This document shows positions 16,003-23,864 of a stretch of 43,083 nt of DNA, one piece after another. The stretch is from Maricaulis salignorans (GTDB taxonomy: Bacteria > Pseudomonadota > Alphaproteobacteria > Caulobacterales > Aquidulcibacteraceae), in contig CAMDDL010000019.1 of assembly GCA_945891505.1 (NCBI GenBank), positions 1 to 43,083 of the forward strand. The letters run 5' to 3'. Within the stretch, counting starts at the first letter, position 1. Each line of letters starts with the position of its first letter. The notes beneath the pieces are model-generated. The model ran no database searches. It was given only the letters and a program-made list of their open reading frames with translations, and was not told the DNA's origin. Made by a program: the position numbers and the translations under genes.

Positions 16003-17856
16003 CTAACTTTTCTTCTTGGGCGGTGCCACCCAATCAGGCTTGTTGGGACTTTTCTTTGCAGGCAGCGGCGCTTTTTTAGCAGGGGAAACTTTAGAGGCGG
16101 CCTTTTTACGATTGCTCGGCGCGGTCGTGCTCGAGGCTTTCTTTTTGGGCTCTACTTTAGCTTCAGGGCGGTTTCTATTCCGGCTCGAGGTGCGACTGCT
16201 CGTTTCAGTATCAGCCGCCTTGGTCTTGGATTTTGCCTTGCTGGCCGGTGCCCTTGCCGCCGTAGGTTCACTCGTAGGCCCGCGTGAGGAGCGCCGCGCA
16301 CTTTTGTCGGGCTCTGCCGCCTTGGCTTTTGCTTCGTCAACCGGAGCTGTGGCCCCGCCAGAACGCGTGCGCGATCTTGTTGATGCGGTGACAGGAGGTG
16401 TCGGTTCAGTGGCCTTTAGCGCGGTTGGTGTCGTATTGCGCTGACGTGTCCGCAAAGCCGTTGGGGTCTGCGCGTTAGCAGGCTCAGTGGTTGACTTTGG
16501 CAATTGATCAGGCGTGGCCGGTACTGGGGGAGCCTTCTCGACAGGCTTGGCCCCAGCGGCATCGGACGGCGCGGCGGTCGTCGCAGAAGCGGGCATTGGC
16601 TCTGGCGTACGGCCCTTCGTAGTCGAAGCGCGGCGGCCATTAGCTGGCGGTGGAAGAGCTTTGGCTTGGGGCTCCTCAGGCGTTGGACGCACGACTGTTG
16701 CTGGTGCGGCGGCAACCTCTGCCTTAGGTCCAACCGATGGGACGGAAATTGGACCATCAGGCTTGGTGTCGACACCTGCCACCGCAGGCGGCGATGGAGG
16801 CGGCGGGGGGGGAGCTCCACGACGGCCTCGCCGAGGGGGCGGTGGTGGACCTGGAATGATGGTCACTGGGATTTGGTCTGCAGTCGGCCTCGATGAAGCG
16901 AGTCCAACACCGGTTGCATCCAACGGCTTGCGGAACCGCAAAGTCATACGGTCGCTTTCGCCAATCTCATCATAGCGCCTGCGGTCAAACCCAGGGTCGT
17001 CAGTTTGGCCGATTGGCGAGGTCCGCGAAACCGGCGGCAAGGTCCAAACCCCAAAAGGATGATCCTTCGTGTCGGCTGGATTGGCATTAATCTCTGCCCC
17101 GCCGACAAACTCAAACCCAGCTTCGCGCGCCAGTTGGATCACATAATCCTCTCGCACATAGCCATCGCGTGCCAAGGGGTCTTGCGGTTCGTCCGTGCGA
17201 CCGCGATGCTCCTCAATCCCCAAGATGCCGCCGGGCTTTAAGACGGTGTAGAAGTCTGCAAAGGCCTTCTCTGTCCAACCCTGCGCCATCCAATTGTGGA
17301 TGTTGCGAAAGGTCAATACCTTGTCGACGCTGTTTGGTGCCGCCATCAACATCGACCGAGGGCCAAAAGGTACAACCGTGACGTTACCAAAGACCGCTGG
17401 GTTGGCAGCGAAGCGGGCGCGGTAGGCATCAACCATCTGGCGAACGACTTGGGAGTTGGAAGCGGCAGCATCCCAGTGACCGACGATTAGCTTACCTTCA
17501 CCCTGCTTCAAATAAGGACCGAGTATCGAAGAATACCACCCCTGCCCCGGCCAAACTTCAACCACAGTATCGCTCGGGCGCACGCCAAAAAACTGTAAAG
17601 TTGCTTCCGGATTGCGCCAGCGGTCACGCTGGGCATCAATGCGTCGGTCACTTTTGACTGCCCGACGCAAGGCCTCCTGCGCGCGCTCATCTAAAGGCGG
17701 AACTGGAGCGACCTGCGGCACAAAGACCGAGGTGGGCCCAGTTATGGGCTGGCTTTCAGAGGCTTGCGGATCAGGAACTTGCGCGTTGGCAGACACAATG
17801 CCGCTTAAGGCCATGATGCTGGCAGTTCCGGCGAGTGCCCAAGCGCGAAATGTCAT
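16003..17856 (-). CDS. Exported SAM-methyltransferase-fold protein with long Pro-rich and Lys-rich tail
   Basis: This 617-residue protein has three parts. Residues 1-26 form a signal peptide ending SANA. Residues about 60-315 form a methyltransferase fold paralogous to the downstream gene: VVEVWPGQGWYSSIL, VDKVLTFRNIHNWM, LKPGGILGIEEHRGR, KDTKDHPFGVWTLPP and IGESDRMTLRFRKP. Residues about 320-617 form a low-complexity tail, first Pro-rich (PPPPPRRGRRGAPPPPPP), then Ala/Thr/Pro-rich, finally very basic with many KK pairs in a Ser/Thr/Ala/Pro setting, like histone H1. I start at the ATG at 17856, with GGAGAAAGAGG upstream, not an earlier TTG. The frame is open throughout, so the tail is not an obvious frameshift product. 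Confidence 0.88.
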   Translation of the reverse strand: MTFRAWALAGTASIMALSGIVSANAQVPDPQASESQPITGPTSVFVPQVAPVPPLDERAQEALRRAVKSDRRIDAQRDRWRNPEATLQFFGVRPSDTVVEVWPGQGWYSSILGPYLKQGEGKLIVGHWDAAASNSQVVRQMVDAYRARFAANPAVFGNVTVVPFGPRSMLMAAPNSVDKVLTFRNIHNWMAQGWTEKAFADFYTVLKPGGILGIEEHRGRTDEPQDPLARDGYVREDYVIQLAREAGFEFVGGAEINANPADTKDHPFGVWTLPPVSRTSPIGQTDDPGFDRRRYDEIGESDRMTLRFRKPLDATGVGLASSRPTADQIPVTIIPGPPPPPRRGRRGAPPPPPPSPPAVAGVDTKPDGPISVPSVGPKAEVAAAPATVVRPTPEEPQAKALPPPANGRRASTTKGRTPEPMPASATTAAPSDAAGAKPVEKAPPVPATPDQLPKSTTEPANAQTPTALRTRQRNTTPTALKATEPTPPVTASTRSRTRSGGATAPVDEAKAKAAEPDKSARRSSRGPTSEPTAARAPASKAKSKTKAADTETSSRTSSRNRNRPEAKVEPKKKASSTTAPSNRKKAASKVSPAKKAPLPAKKSPNKPDWVAPPKKKS

Positions 17857-18078
17857 GCGCCTCTTTCTCCCTTTGACTACCGGCAACAAGCTTTGAAGTG
17901 AGCCAAAGCGAAACTCGAGGGGCTTAACCTATCCCAGTTTACGTTACGGGCTCAAGCCTCAAGGACATGAAACTCCTGTCAGAATTTGGACAGCTGCCCC
18001 TTGCACAGTCAAAAACCCGCTCCCAACTAGTCTGTGCGGCGCCAACAAACGGGCCGCATGGATCGCCACCGGGCTCAT
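17857..18078. other. Intergenic region upstream of hsp20, with weak sigma-32-like promoter
   Basis: This non-coding stretch separates the divergent methyltransferase-fold and Hsp20 genes (the rest of the gap, to 18197, is the RNA thermometer entry). On the plus strand, CTTGCA at 18000-18005 and CCCAACTA at 18022-18029, spaced by 16 bases, loosely resemble the heat-shock sigma factor pattern (CTTGAA, then CCCCATnT). The match is partial and should be treated as a candidate only. I saw no repeats or tRNA genes. Confidence 0.3.
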
Positions 18079-18197
18079 AAGCGCGGCACTCCGCTTGGCT
18101 TTTGCGAGCAAGCGAAGAGCTTCGTGAGACGGTGGAAATTCGCTGGGTGCGCGGCCCATGTCCCGCGTGTTGAACTTGTCGCTTCTAGGAGGACACA
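18079..18197 (+). promoter_or_regulatory. ROSE-like RNA thermometer in the hsp20 leader
   Basis: The last hairpin, 18177-18195, pairs UGUCGCU with AGGACA across a 6-base loop and leaves one bulged G. It contains the ROSE signature UYGCU opposite the AGGA of the ribosome-binding site (AGGAGG, 18187-18192), so the site is masked when folded. Three upstream stems can form: AAGCG/CGCTT (18079-18083 with 18092-18096), CGAAG/CTTCG (18113-18117 with 18120-18124, very tight loop) and CGCGG/CCGCG (18150-18154 with 18163-18167). Several hairpins ending in this one, directly before a small heat-shock gene of an alphaproteobacterium, is the known ROSE layout. Pairings were found by eye. Confidence 0.7.
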
Positions 18198-18686
18198 ATG
18201 CGTACTATCGACTTAACCCCCCTCTATCGCACCATCGTTGGCTTTGACCGGATGGCTCATTTGATTGAAACCGGTGCCCGCTTGGATACGGCAACGGGCT
18301 GGCCCCCCTATAATATCGAGCAAACGGGTGAAGACGCCTATCGCATCGAATTGGCCGTTGCTGGCTTTGGCCCGGAGGACTTGTCGATTGAGTTGAAAGA
18401 AGGTCTGCTGACCGTCACTGGCAAGAAAGCCTCGAGCGAGGAAGGTCGCAACTTCCTGCATCGGGGCATCGCTGAGCGCGGCTTTGAACGCCGGTATCAG
18501 TTGGCTGACCATGTCCGCGTCACCGGAGCCAACCTTGAGCACGGCATGCTGAGCCTGTCTTTGGTGCGCGAAGTGCCAGAGGCTTTGAAGCCCCGCAAGA
18601 TCGCCATAAGTGTCGGTGCTGCCAGTTCAAGTGCCAATGACGCTCCGCTCATTGAAGGCGAAGCTAAGGCCGGCAAAGCCGCCTAA
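18198..18686 (+). CDS. Hsp20 family small heat-shock protein (IbpA-like)
   Basis: Small heat-shock proteins hold unfolding proteins in a refoldable state without ATP. The 162-residue product has an N-terminal arm (PLYRTIVGFDRMAHL, residues 8-22) typical of bacterial class A IbpA proteins, an alpha-crystallin domain at about 38-132 (YNIEQTGEDAYRIELAVAGF, DLSIELKEGLLTVTGKK, FERRYQLADHVRV, GMLSLSLVREVPE), and the C-terminal IxI motif IAI at about 135-137 that links dimers into oligomers. AGGAGG lies six bases before the ATG and sits in the ROSE-like hairpin, so translation is probably heat-controlled. The gene is monocistronic, closed by a strong terminator. Confidence 0.95.
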   Translation: MRTIDLTPLYRTIVGFDRMAHLIETGARLDTATGWPPYNIEQTGEDAYRIELAVAGFGPEDLSIELKEGLLTVTGKKASSEEGRNFLHRGIAERGFERRYQLADHVRVTGANLEHGMLSLSLVREVPEALKPRKIAISVGAASSSANDAPLIEGEAKAGKAA

Positions 18687-18699
18687 GCCAACCCCTCTG

Positions 18700-18733
18700 C
18701 CTGATGGGCCCAATTGGAGGCCCATCAGGTTTT
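18700..18733 (+). terminator. Rho-independent terminator of hsp20
   Basis: A perfect 11-bp stem (CCTGATGGGCC with GGCCCATCAGG), an 8-base loop and TTTT directly after it, 14 bases past the hsp20 stop. The following 247 bases to the next gene show nothing I can identify. Confidence 0.92.
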
Positions 18734-18980
18734 CAGGCGCAGTAGTTGGCTTCAGCCGCACCGAAAATACAGCACCGACAGCCCCTGATTTTGAAAGGGG
18801 GCGACGATTCCTACCCCGAAAATCTAGCTCAGACTGAAAGGCGGACATTCCCCCTTAAGCTGCCTGTTCAATCTACCGTCAAACAGTCAGCTTGCCCTTG
18901 ACCAGAGCGCCCATTTAAACGGATGATTGGCACAGCAAAACAAGATCGCAAATCAACATTTTTCTGGGAGCTACGCGCCA

Positions 18981-20354
18981 ATGTTCAAGTTCAAACCGAT
19001 TTTCGCCGCATTGGCGATCAGCACGAGTCTGCTGGCATTTAGCGGCTGCGTGACCAGCCAGTCGCCGAGTGCCAGCGTCGCGAGCCCACCGCCTTCGGTC
19101 TTGCCAGACCGCATCGCGGCCATGCGGACTGTTTTGCAAGATGGTGTCGACAAGAAGGTGACGGGCGGATTTTCAGCGGCCTTAGTGGATTCCTACGGCC
19201 GTATTGAAACCACCTATGTTGGCCTGGCCGACATCGAAACGGGCAAGCCCGTGACGCCAGACACGGTGTTTCGCATTTATTCCATGACCAAGCCGATCAC
19301 CGCAGTTGCCATTATGATGTTGGTCGAAGAAGGCAAAATTGATCTGGACGCCCCAGTCGCAACTTATATTCCCTCGTTTGCCAAGACCGTAGTGTACGTC
19401 AGCGGCGATACGCTGGAGACTTTGAAAACCGAGCCCGCTGTTCGCCCACTCACGGTGCGCGATCTGATGCGGCAATCGGCGGGCATCCCTTGGTGGGGCC
19501 CAACCAAGCCAGTTGAGCGTTTGTATGCCATGAATGGGATTGAGCGCGCTCCCGGCGAGGTTGTGCCGGGTTTCAAAGGCCCTCGCGTAGCAAACTTGCA
19601 AGATTTGGCTGACCGGGTGGCCGCTACCCCTTTCACCAACCAACCGGGTGAGACTTGGACTTATGGCATTGCCATCGACGTCCTAGGCCGTGTGGTCGAA
19701 GTCGCTTCAGGCCAAAGCCTTGGCACCTTCTTCAACGAGCGCATCTTCACACCCTTGGGCATGAAGCATACGGCCTTCCAGGTTCAGCTAGGCGGTCAAG
19801 AAAATCTAGCGAACGTCTATTTCGCAGTTTCAAAGATTAAACCTGCCACGGGCGGCATTGATAGCTACGTTAAGAGCCTCAAAGATGTACCCATGCACGA
19901 GGCCCTGCGCCCTGCCGACCCACCAGCTAAAAGCCCATTCCAAGCCCCTGCCCGAATTGAGTTTGGCGGCGCGGGTCTGGTTGGTACTTTGAACGACTAT
20001 GTGCGCTTTGCCCGCATGATTGCTGGACAAGGCGAACTAGATGGGGTGCGCATTCTCAAAGCTTCCTCCATTGCGGAAATGGGCAAGGACCAGCTGGGTC
20101 CGAAGGCCAACGCAAACCTTATAAAGCAGGGCTATAGCTATGGCTTGGGCTTTGGCACCGTGCTCGACTCCAATCTTTACCCGACTGGGGCACCCGTCGG
20201 CACGATGTTCTGGGGCGGCGCAGCGGGCACCCAATTCTGGGCCAATCCGCAAACCAAAGAGGCCGGCGTATTGATGACGCAAGTCCTTGGCGATTATCTT
20301 CGCACCTATCAGGTCAATGCTGCCCGGGCCGCCAACGGTTTGCCTGTGCAATAA
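18981..20354 (+). CDS. Lipoprotein serine hydrolase, class C beta-lactamase/EstB family
   Basis: This 457-residue protein has a lipoprotein signal (hydrophobic residues 7-20, then FSGC with Cys23), so it is anchored in the envelope. The catalytic domain carries the SxxK motif SMTK (Ser101, Lys104), a tyrosine motif in TWTYGIAID (about Tyr228), and a conserved ending with SYGLGFGTV and FWGGAAGTQFWANP, the latter with the third-motif region. Family members are esterases, D-amino-acid or peptide hydrolases, or penicillin-binding-like enzymes. I use the ATG at 18981 because it gives a signal peptide and has GGGAG about 11 bases upstream; an in-frame TTG at 18927 is unlikely. It is unrelated in detail to the serine hydrolase at 4263-5465. 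Confidence 0.9.
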   Translation: MFKFKPIFAALAISTSLLAFSGCVTSQSPSASVASPPPSVLPDRIAAMRTVLQDGVDKKVTGGFSAALVDSYGRIETTYVGLADIETGKPVTPDTVFRIYSMTKPITAVAIMMLVEEGKIDLDAPVATYIPSFAKTVVYVSGDTLETLKTEPAVRPLTVRDLMRQSAGIPWWGPTKPVERLYAMNGIERAPGEVVPGFKGPRVANLQDLADRVAATPFTNQPGETWTYGIAIDVLGRVVEVASGQSLGTFFNERIFTPLGMKHTAFQVQLGGQENLANVYFAVSKIKPATGGIDSYVKSLKDVPMHEALRPADPPAKSPFQAPARIEFGGAGLVGTLNDYVRFARMIAGQGELDGVRILKASSIAEMGKDQLGPKANANLIKQGYSYGLGFGTVLDSNLYPTGAPVGTMFWGGAAGTQFWANPQTKEAGVLMTQVLGDYLRTYQVNAARAANGLPVQ

Positions 20355-20363
20355 AAGCGCTAC

Positions 20364-20393
20364 TTCCGCTGCCTTGGGTGCAGGGCAGCGGAA
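20364..20393 (+). terminator. Perfect 10-bp hairpin after the serine hydrolase
   Basis: TTCCGCTGCC pairs with GGCAGCGGAA across a 10-base loop, starting 9 bases after the stop. No U-tract follows, so it may protect the mRNA 3' end or assist Rho-dependent ending rather than act as an intrinsic terminator. Confidence 0.45.
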
Positions 20394-20453
20394 CCTGCGG
20401 CGCAAGCCGCCAACCTGATTGACCCACGCCTGTCTGGGCGACACACTCGCGCC

Positions 20454-21791
20454 ATGCACGATCCCCATGCCGCCGCCCCGACTCGCCATCTCTCGGTCCC
20501 CTATGTGATCTTCATCGCCGTCGGCATGGTCGTGGGTGCGGGCATTTTTAAGTCTCCGGCTCTGGTTGCTGAAAATGCGGGCAGTGAGTGGGCCGTCTAT
20601 GGCGTTTGGGTCTTAGGTGGCCTGATCTCCTTGATGGGAGCTCTATGCTATGGCGAACTATCAACCGCCTATCCCAGCCCCGGCGGCGATTATTATTTCC
20701 TGACCAAAGCCTATGGCCCAAGTTTTGGCTTTTCCTTCGCCTGGGCGCGTTTTTCCATCATCAACACAGGCTCTATCGCCCTTTTGGGCTTTGTCATTGG
20801 TGATTACCTCAACTTAGTTTGGAATTTAGGCCCACACGGGCCCGCCTTGTTCGCCTTGGTAAGTGTTGTGGTGATGACCCTCTTCAATTTGCGGGGCACG
20901 AGTGGTGGCAAGGGGGCAGATTATGCGATCACCAGCCTCGAAGTGATCGGCCTCTTAGCCTTAGCCGCAGCTGCGGCTTGGCTGGTCATCCAAGCGATAC
21001 CGCCTGCGACGACGGGCCCCGGGCACAGCCCGGATGCCGCTGGCATTGGCTATGCCCTTGTCTTTGTACTGTTGGCTTTCGGGGGGTGGAGTGAAATGTC
21101 GACCCTATCGGCCGAAATCAAGAATCCTAAAAGCGGCCCCGAACACGGAATGGTGCAGGCCCTTCTAGGTTCGGTTGTGATCATTACCCTTTTGTACCTC
21201 ATAGCGAATTGGGCACTCTTGCGGGGGCTGGGCGTTGAAGGCTTAGCGCAGTCCAAGGCCCCGGCCGCAGACCTCATGGCCCGGGCCTTTGGACCTCAAG
21301 CCGGGATCGTTCTAGCCATCGCAGTGGCGGCAGCGGCCATCACCTCCATTAACGGAACGGTTATTGTTGGCGCGCGCACCACCTTTGCAGCCGCACGCGA
21401 ACGCACCGGCTTAAACTGGATCGGAACTTGGGATGGCAAGCGCGGGATTCCCGCCAACGCCATCATCGTCCAAGGAATTGTCTCCATTGGCTTGGTTCTT
21501 CTTGGGGCCACCTACCAAGGTTTTGCTACCTTGGTAGATTACACCGCCCCTGTTTACTGGGCGTTCCTCACAGCAAGTGGCTTGGCCGTCATCGTATTGC
21601 GGCGGAAAATGCCCGATCAGCCGCGACCATTCAAAGTGCCGCTCTATCCCATCCTACCATTGGTTTTTGCCACCAGCAGCGCACTCATGCTGTGGTCTTC
21701 ATTGAACTATGTGAAGGTTGGCGCGTTGTTTGGTTTGGCAGTCGTCGGCGTCGGCATCATTCTGGCGGTGATCACCAAGCCTCAAAAATGA
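20454..21791 (+). CDS. APC-superfamily amino acid permease, 12 TM
   Basis: The 445-residue protein is an inner-membrane amino acid/polyamine/organocation transporter. The unwound first helix motif appears at residues about 22-34 (VGMVVGAGIFKSP); GELSTAYPSPGGDYYFLTKAYG near residue 67 is typical of LAT-like members, and FGGWSEMSTLSAEIKNP near 210 is the conserved helix 6 region. Helices follow regularly to the end, with a PRPFKVPLYPILP segment before the last pair. Substrate cannot be read from sequence. The ATG has only a weak ribosome-binding site. The 3' end overlaps the end of the convergent exoD gene by 10 bases. Confidence 0.93.
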   Translation: MHDPHAAAPTRHLSVPYVIFIAVGMVVGAGIFKSPALVAENAGSEWAVYGVWVLGGLISLMGALCYGELSTAYPSPGGDYYFLTKAYGPSFGFSFAWARFSIINTGSIALLGFVIGDYLNLVWNLGPHGPALFALVSVVVMTLFNLRGTSGGKGADYAITSLEVIGLLALAAAAAWLVIQAIPPATTGPGHSPDAAGIGYALVFVLLAFGGWSEMSTLSAEIKNPKSGPEHGMVQALLGSVVIITLLYLIANWALLRGLGVEGLAQSKAPAADLMARAFGPQAGIVLAIAVAAAAITSINGTVIVGARTTFAAARERTGLNWIGTWDGKRGIPANAIIVQGIVSIGLVLLGATYQGFATLVDYTAPVYWAFLTASGLAVIVLRRKMPDQPRPFKVPLYPILPLVFATSSALMLWSSLNYVKVGALFGLAVVGVGIILAVITKPQK

Positions 21792-22432
21792 ACTGCATGA
21801 ACGGTGTTGGACACCACACCAATCAACCAATCCAAACCGGCTAATGCCATGCCAATGCCGAGGGGTGCCACCGCCAAGCTCACCAAGAAAAAACCAAACG
21901 AGATCAGCGCCATCAAACCATCGCGCTGCAATAAAGCAATCGCCAATGCCGCAATGCTCATACCCGGAGGCCAATTGCCCAAAGGAATCGGCAAGGTGAG
22001 AATGCCAGCTAAGATCAGGGTCTGAATTCCAAACCAAATCGTGACAGGTTTCTGGGTCAGAAACTGAAAGCGCGGTTTCACCAACTTCTCGATCTTCAAC
22101 AAGGTCGGCAACGAAACGTCGATACATTTGCGGAACGTAGCAGGCTCAATCTTCAGATCACCAACACGCTTGGGGATCCAAGGCGTGCCCGCGCCAAAAA
22201 TCATCTGCAACGCTGGTGCAACCAGCAAAATGCCGAAAATCGTCGAAACACCGGGCACATTTGGAATGCAATTGGGCAAGGCGAGGATCAACAGAAGCAG
22301 GCCAAAGGCCCGCCCGTCGAGACGTGTCAAAACATCGCGCACGGCGATTTTCTCATCACCTGGAAAGGCATCGTGCAACTCTTTGAGCAGGTCCGATGTC
22401 TTAGGCGGCAGGGCAGCTCGCACGTTATTCAT
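21782..22432 (-). CDS. exoD: ExoD family membrane protein
   Basis: ExoD proteins are small inner-membrane proteins named for a rhizobial exopolysaccharide mutant; the molecular role is unclear. The 217-residue version used here contains the family features VRDVLTRLDGRAFGLLLLILALPNCIP (residues about 30-56, split by the membrane entry) and PGVSTIFGILLVAPALQM, then GNWPPGMSIAALAIALLQRDGL near 165, and two further membrane segments. I start at the ATG at 22432; a GTG at 22522 would add 30 residues without a good ribosome-binding site, so the start is uncertain. It lies apart from any polysaccharide genes. Confidence 0.88.
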   Translation of the reverse strand: MNNVRAALPPKTSDLLKELHDAFPGDEKIAVRDVLTRLDGRAFGLLLLILALPNCIPNVPGVSTIFGILLVAPALQMIFGAGTPWIPKRVGDLKIEPATFRKCIDVSLPTLLKIEKLVKPRFQFLTQKPVTIWFGIQTLILAGILTLPIPLGNWPPGMSIAALAIALLQRDGLMALISFGFFLVSLAVAPLGIGMALAGLDWLIGVVSNTVHAVHF

Positions 22433-22571
22433 TCCAATCGGCAGCCCGTGTGGCGCTCGCCCCGGTATGTCGGGCGCAATTTGGGCAGAACAAGGGCCGG
22501 GCCTGTGCAAAGTGTCAGACACAAGGCCAGTTTATAGAGGCTAAGCTTCACGTTTACGTTAGCAATCGTGG

Positions 22572-23162
22572 TTAAGCACGTCCTTTTATTTTAGCAACCG
22601 CTTTGGCCTTGGCGAGCAGACCTTGCACCCCGATTCCCGAGCCTGCTTTCAAATCTGTCGTATAATCGCGGATGATGCCGTCAGCACCAATGATCACAAA
22701 ACTCGGCACCCACTTTATGCCCCAAGCCTTGTAAGCGGTACTGTCATCATCAATCGCGACCGGGAAACTATAGCCCTTTTCGGCAAAGAATGGCGCCAAA
22801 CCGCCCCAGCGGCCATAGCGTCCGCGCGTATGGATGCCGACGAATTGGAGCTTGCGCTCCCGCGAAATCAGGCGATTGAGCTCTGCAACATCATCAACAT
22901 CGGCCAAACAATCGGGGCACCAAATCCCCCAGAATTGTACAATTGTGGTCTTACCCCGAAAGTTCGTTTGCGTCAGTCGGCCACCGCCAAACCGTTCGAG
23001 ATCGGTCGCAGGTGCCGCTTGGCCGATAAGGTCATAGGTGCGCGGTCGACGATCCACGGGTGCGGCGGGGGCCGGTTGAGCTTCTGCATCGAGTGCGACG
23101 GTGGTGGCAAGCATGCCAGCGGCTAAGCCGGTTAAAGTATCTCTGCGTGTCATGTTTTTCAT
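22572..23162 (-). CDS. Exported thioredoxin-fold protein (TlpA/ResA-like, WCPDC), probable Tat substrate
   Basis: This 196-residue protein starts with TRRDTLTGLAAG near residue 4, a twin-arginine-like signal, with a likely cleavage after AEA near residue 32. The mature part is a TlpA/AhpC-TSA thioredoxin fold: FRGKTTIVQFWGIWCPDCLAD gives the redox motif W-C-P-D-C, followed by FVGIHTRGRYGRWGG, FPVAIDDDSTAYKAWGIKWVPS (cis-Pro loop) and FVIIGADGIIRDY. Such proteins reduce or isomerise periplasmic disulfides, often for cytochrome c. The Pro-Asp pair between the cysteines is uncommon (usually GP or EP). It follows another exported thioredoxin-fold gene by 44 bases. Confidence 0.87.
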   Translation of the reverse strand: MKNMTRRDTLTGLAAGMLATTVALDAEAQPAPAAPVDRRPRTYDLIGQAAPATDLERFGGGRLTQTNFRGKTTIVQFWGIWCPDCLADVDDVAELNRLISRERKLQFVGIHTRGRYGRWGGLAPFFAEKGYSFPVAIDDDSTAYKAWGIKWVPSFVIIGADGIIRDYTTDLKAGSGIGVQGLLAKAKAVAKIKGRA

Positions 23163-23206
23163 GTAGCCAATCTGATCGAACGAATGACTGTTGCCAAGAC
23201 GTGATT

Positions 23207-23743
23207 TCAAGCTGATCCCACAAATTTGCGCACTTTGCCTACAAATCTTGCAGCGCCGCGCGGCGATTTGAAGGCCCAAGCGTGGTCAATGATCACGCCC
23301 TTCCCATCGACCAACAAGGCAAGCGGGGTTCCAGGAACCCCAATCGACTGCGCAAGGCGTTGGGTACGGTCATCAACAATAGGAATTGCTACTTCTTGGG
23401 GCCGACTTGCGGCCCAAACCGGCAAACTGGGTCCATCCCTTGGCGCCCTACCGATATGGACACTCAAGAGGTCAAAGCGTGGGTCGGTTCCTTGCTGTGG
23501 CTTTAAGGCGCGGACAACTTCATCCCAATGCGGCTCATCAATCCGGCAGGGTCCACACCACAGTCCCCAGAAGCGCAGAACAGCTGGGCGGCCCAAGGTG
23601 GCGAGATTGATGCCGGTACCATCGATCAGGCTGACGGGAACGAAGGGCAGGCGTTGCCCGTGCAAAACAGTCGCAGGGTCCTTTCGGCACCCCGAAAGGG
23701 CTAGGGCCCCGAAAGCTGAGACTGCAAAGGTGCGCCGATCCAT
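23207..23743 (-). CDS. TlpA-like thioredoxin lipoprotein (WCGPC), probable Tat signal
   Basis: The 178-residue product begins DRRTFAVSAFGALALSGC: a twin-arginine motif (RRTF) combined with a lipobox (LSGC, Cys19), suggesting a Tat-exported lipoprotein. The mature domain is a thioredoxin fold with VLRFWGLWCGPCRIDEPHW (active site C-G-P-C near residue 63), DLLSVHIGRA, and the cis-Pro loop SIGVPGTPLALLVDGKG. It is probably an envelope thiol-disulfide oxidoreductase. The second thioredoxin-fold gene follows on the same strand, and the two likely form one transcript. Electron donor (CcdA/DsbD) genes are not in the window. Confidence 0.88.
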   Translation of the reverse strand: MDRRTFAVSAFGALALSGCRKDPATVLHGQRLPFVPVSLIDGTGINLATLGRPAVLRFWGLWCGPCRIDEPHWDEVVRALKPQQGTDPRFDLLSVHIGRAPRDGPSLPVWAASRPQEVAIPIVDDRTQRLAQSIGVPGTPLALLVDGKGVIIDHAWAFKSPRGAARFVGKVRKFVGSA

Positions 23744-23798
23744 CCGTGATAAAAACCTTGTCTGCTGGCAGATCTAACTGACTTTGCTTAAGCGGACA

Positions 23799-23832
23799 TA
23801 AAAACGGCGGCACAGTCGAAACCGTGCCGCCG
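23799..23832 (-). terminator. Rho-independent terminator of the first thiolase gene
   Basis: On the minus strand a 9-bp stem (CGGCGGCAC with GTGCCGCCG), a 10-base loop and then TTTTTA follow the thiolase stop by 32 bases. It separates the thiolase from the two thioredoxin-fold genes. Confidence 0.92.
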
Positions 23833-23864
23833 CGATATCTTGCCTGCCAAACTGGGGCGAAGCT

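Noticed and set aside
16016-16975. Long plus-strand open frames opposite the basic tail
   Set aside because: They arise from the repetitive GC-rich codons of the tail on the other strand and show only low-complexity sequence; the minus-strand frame is continuous with a recognised domain.
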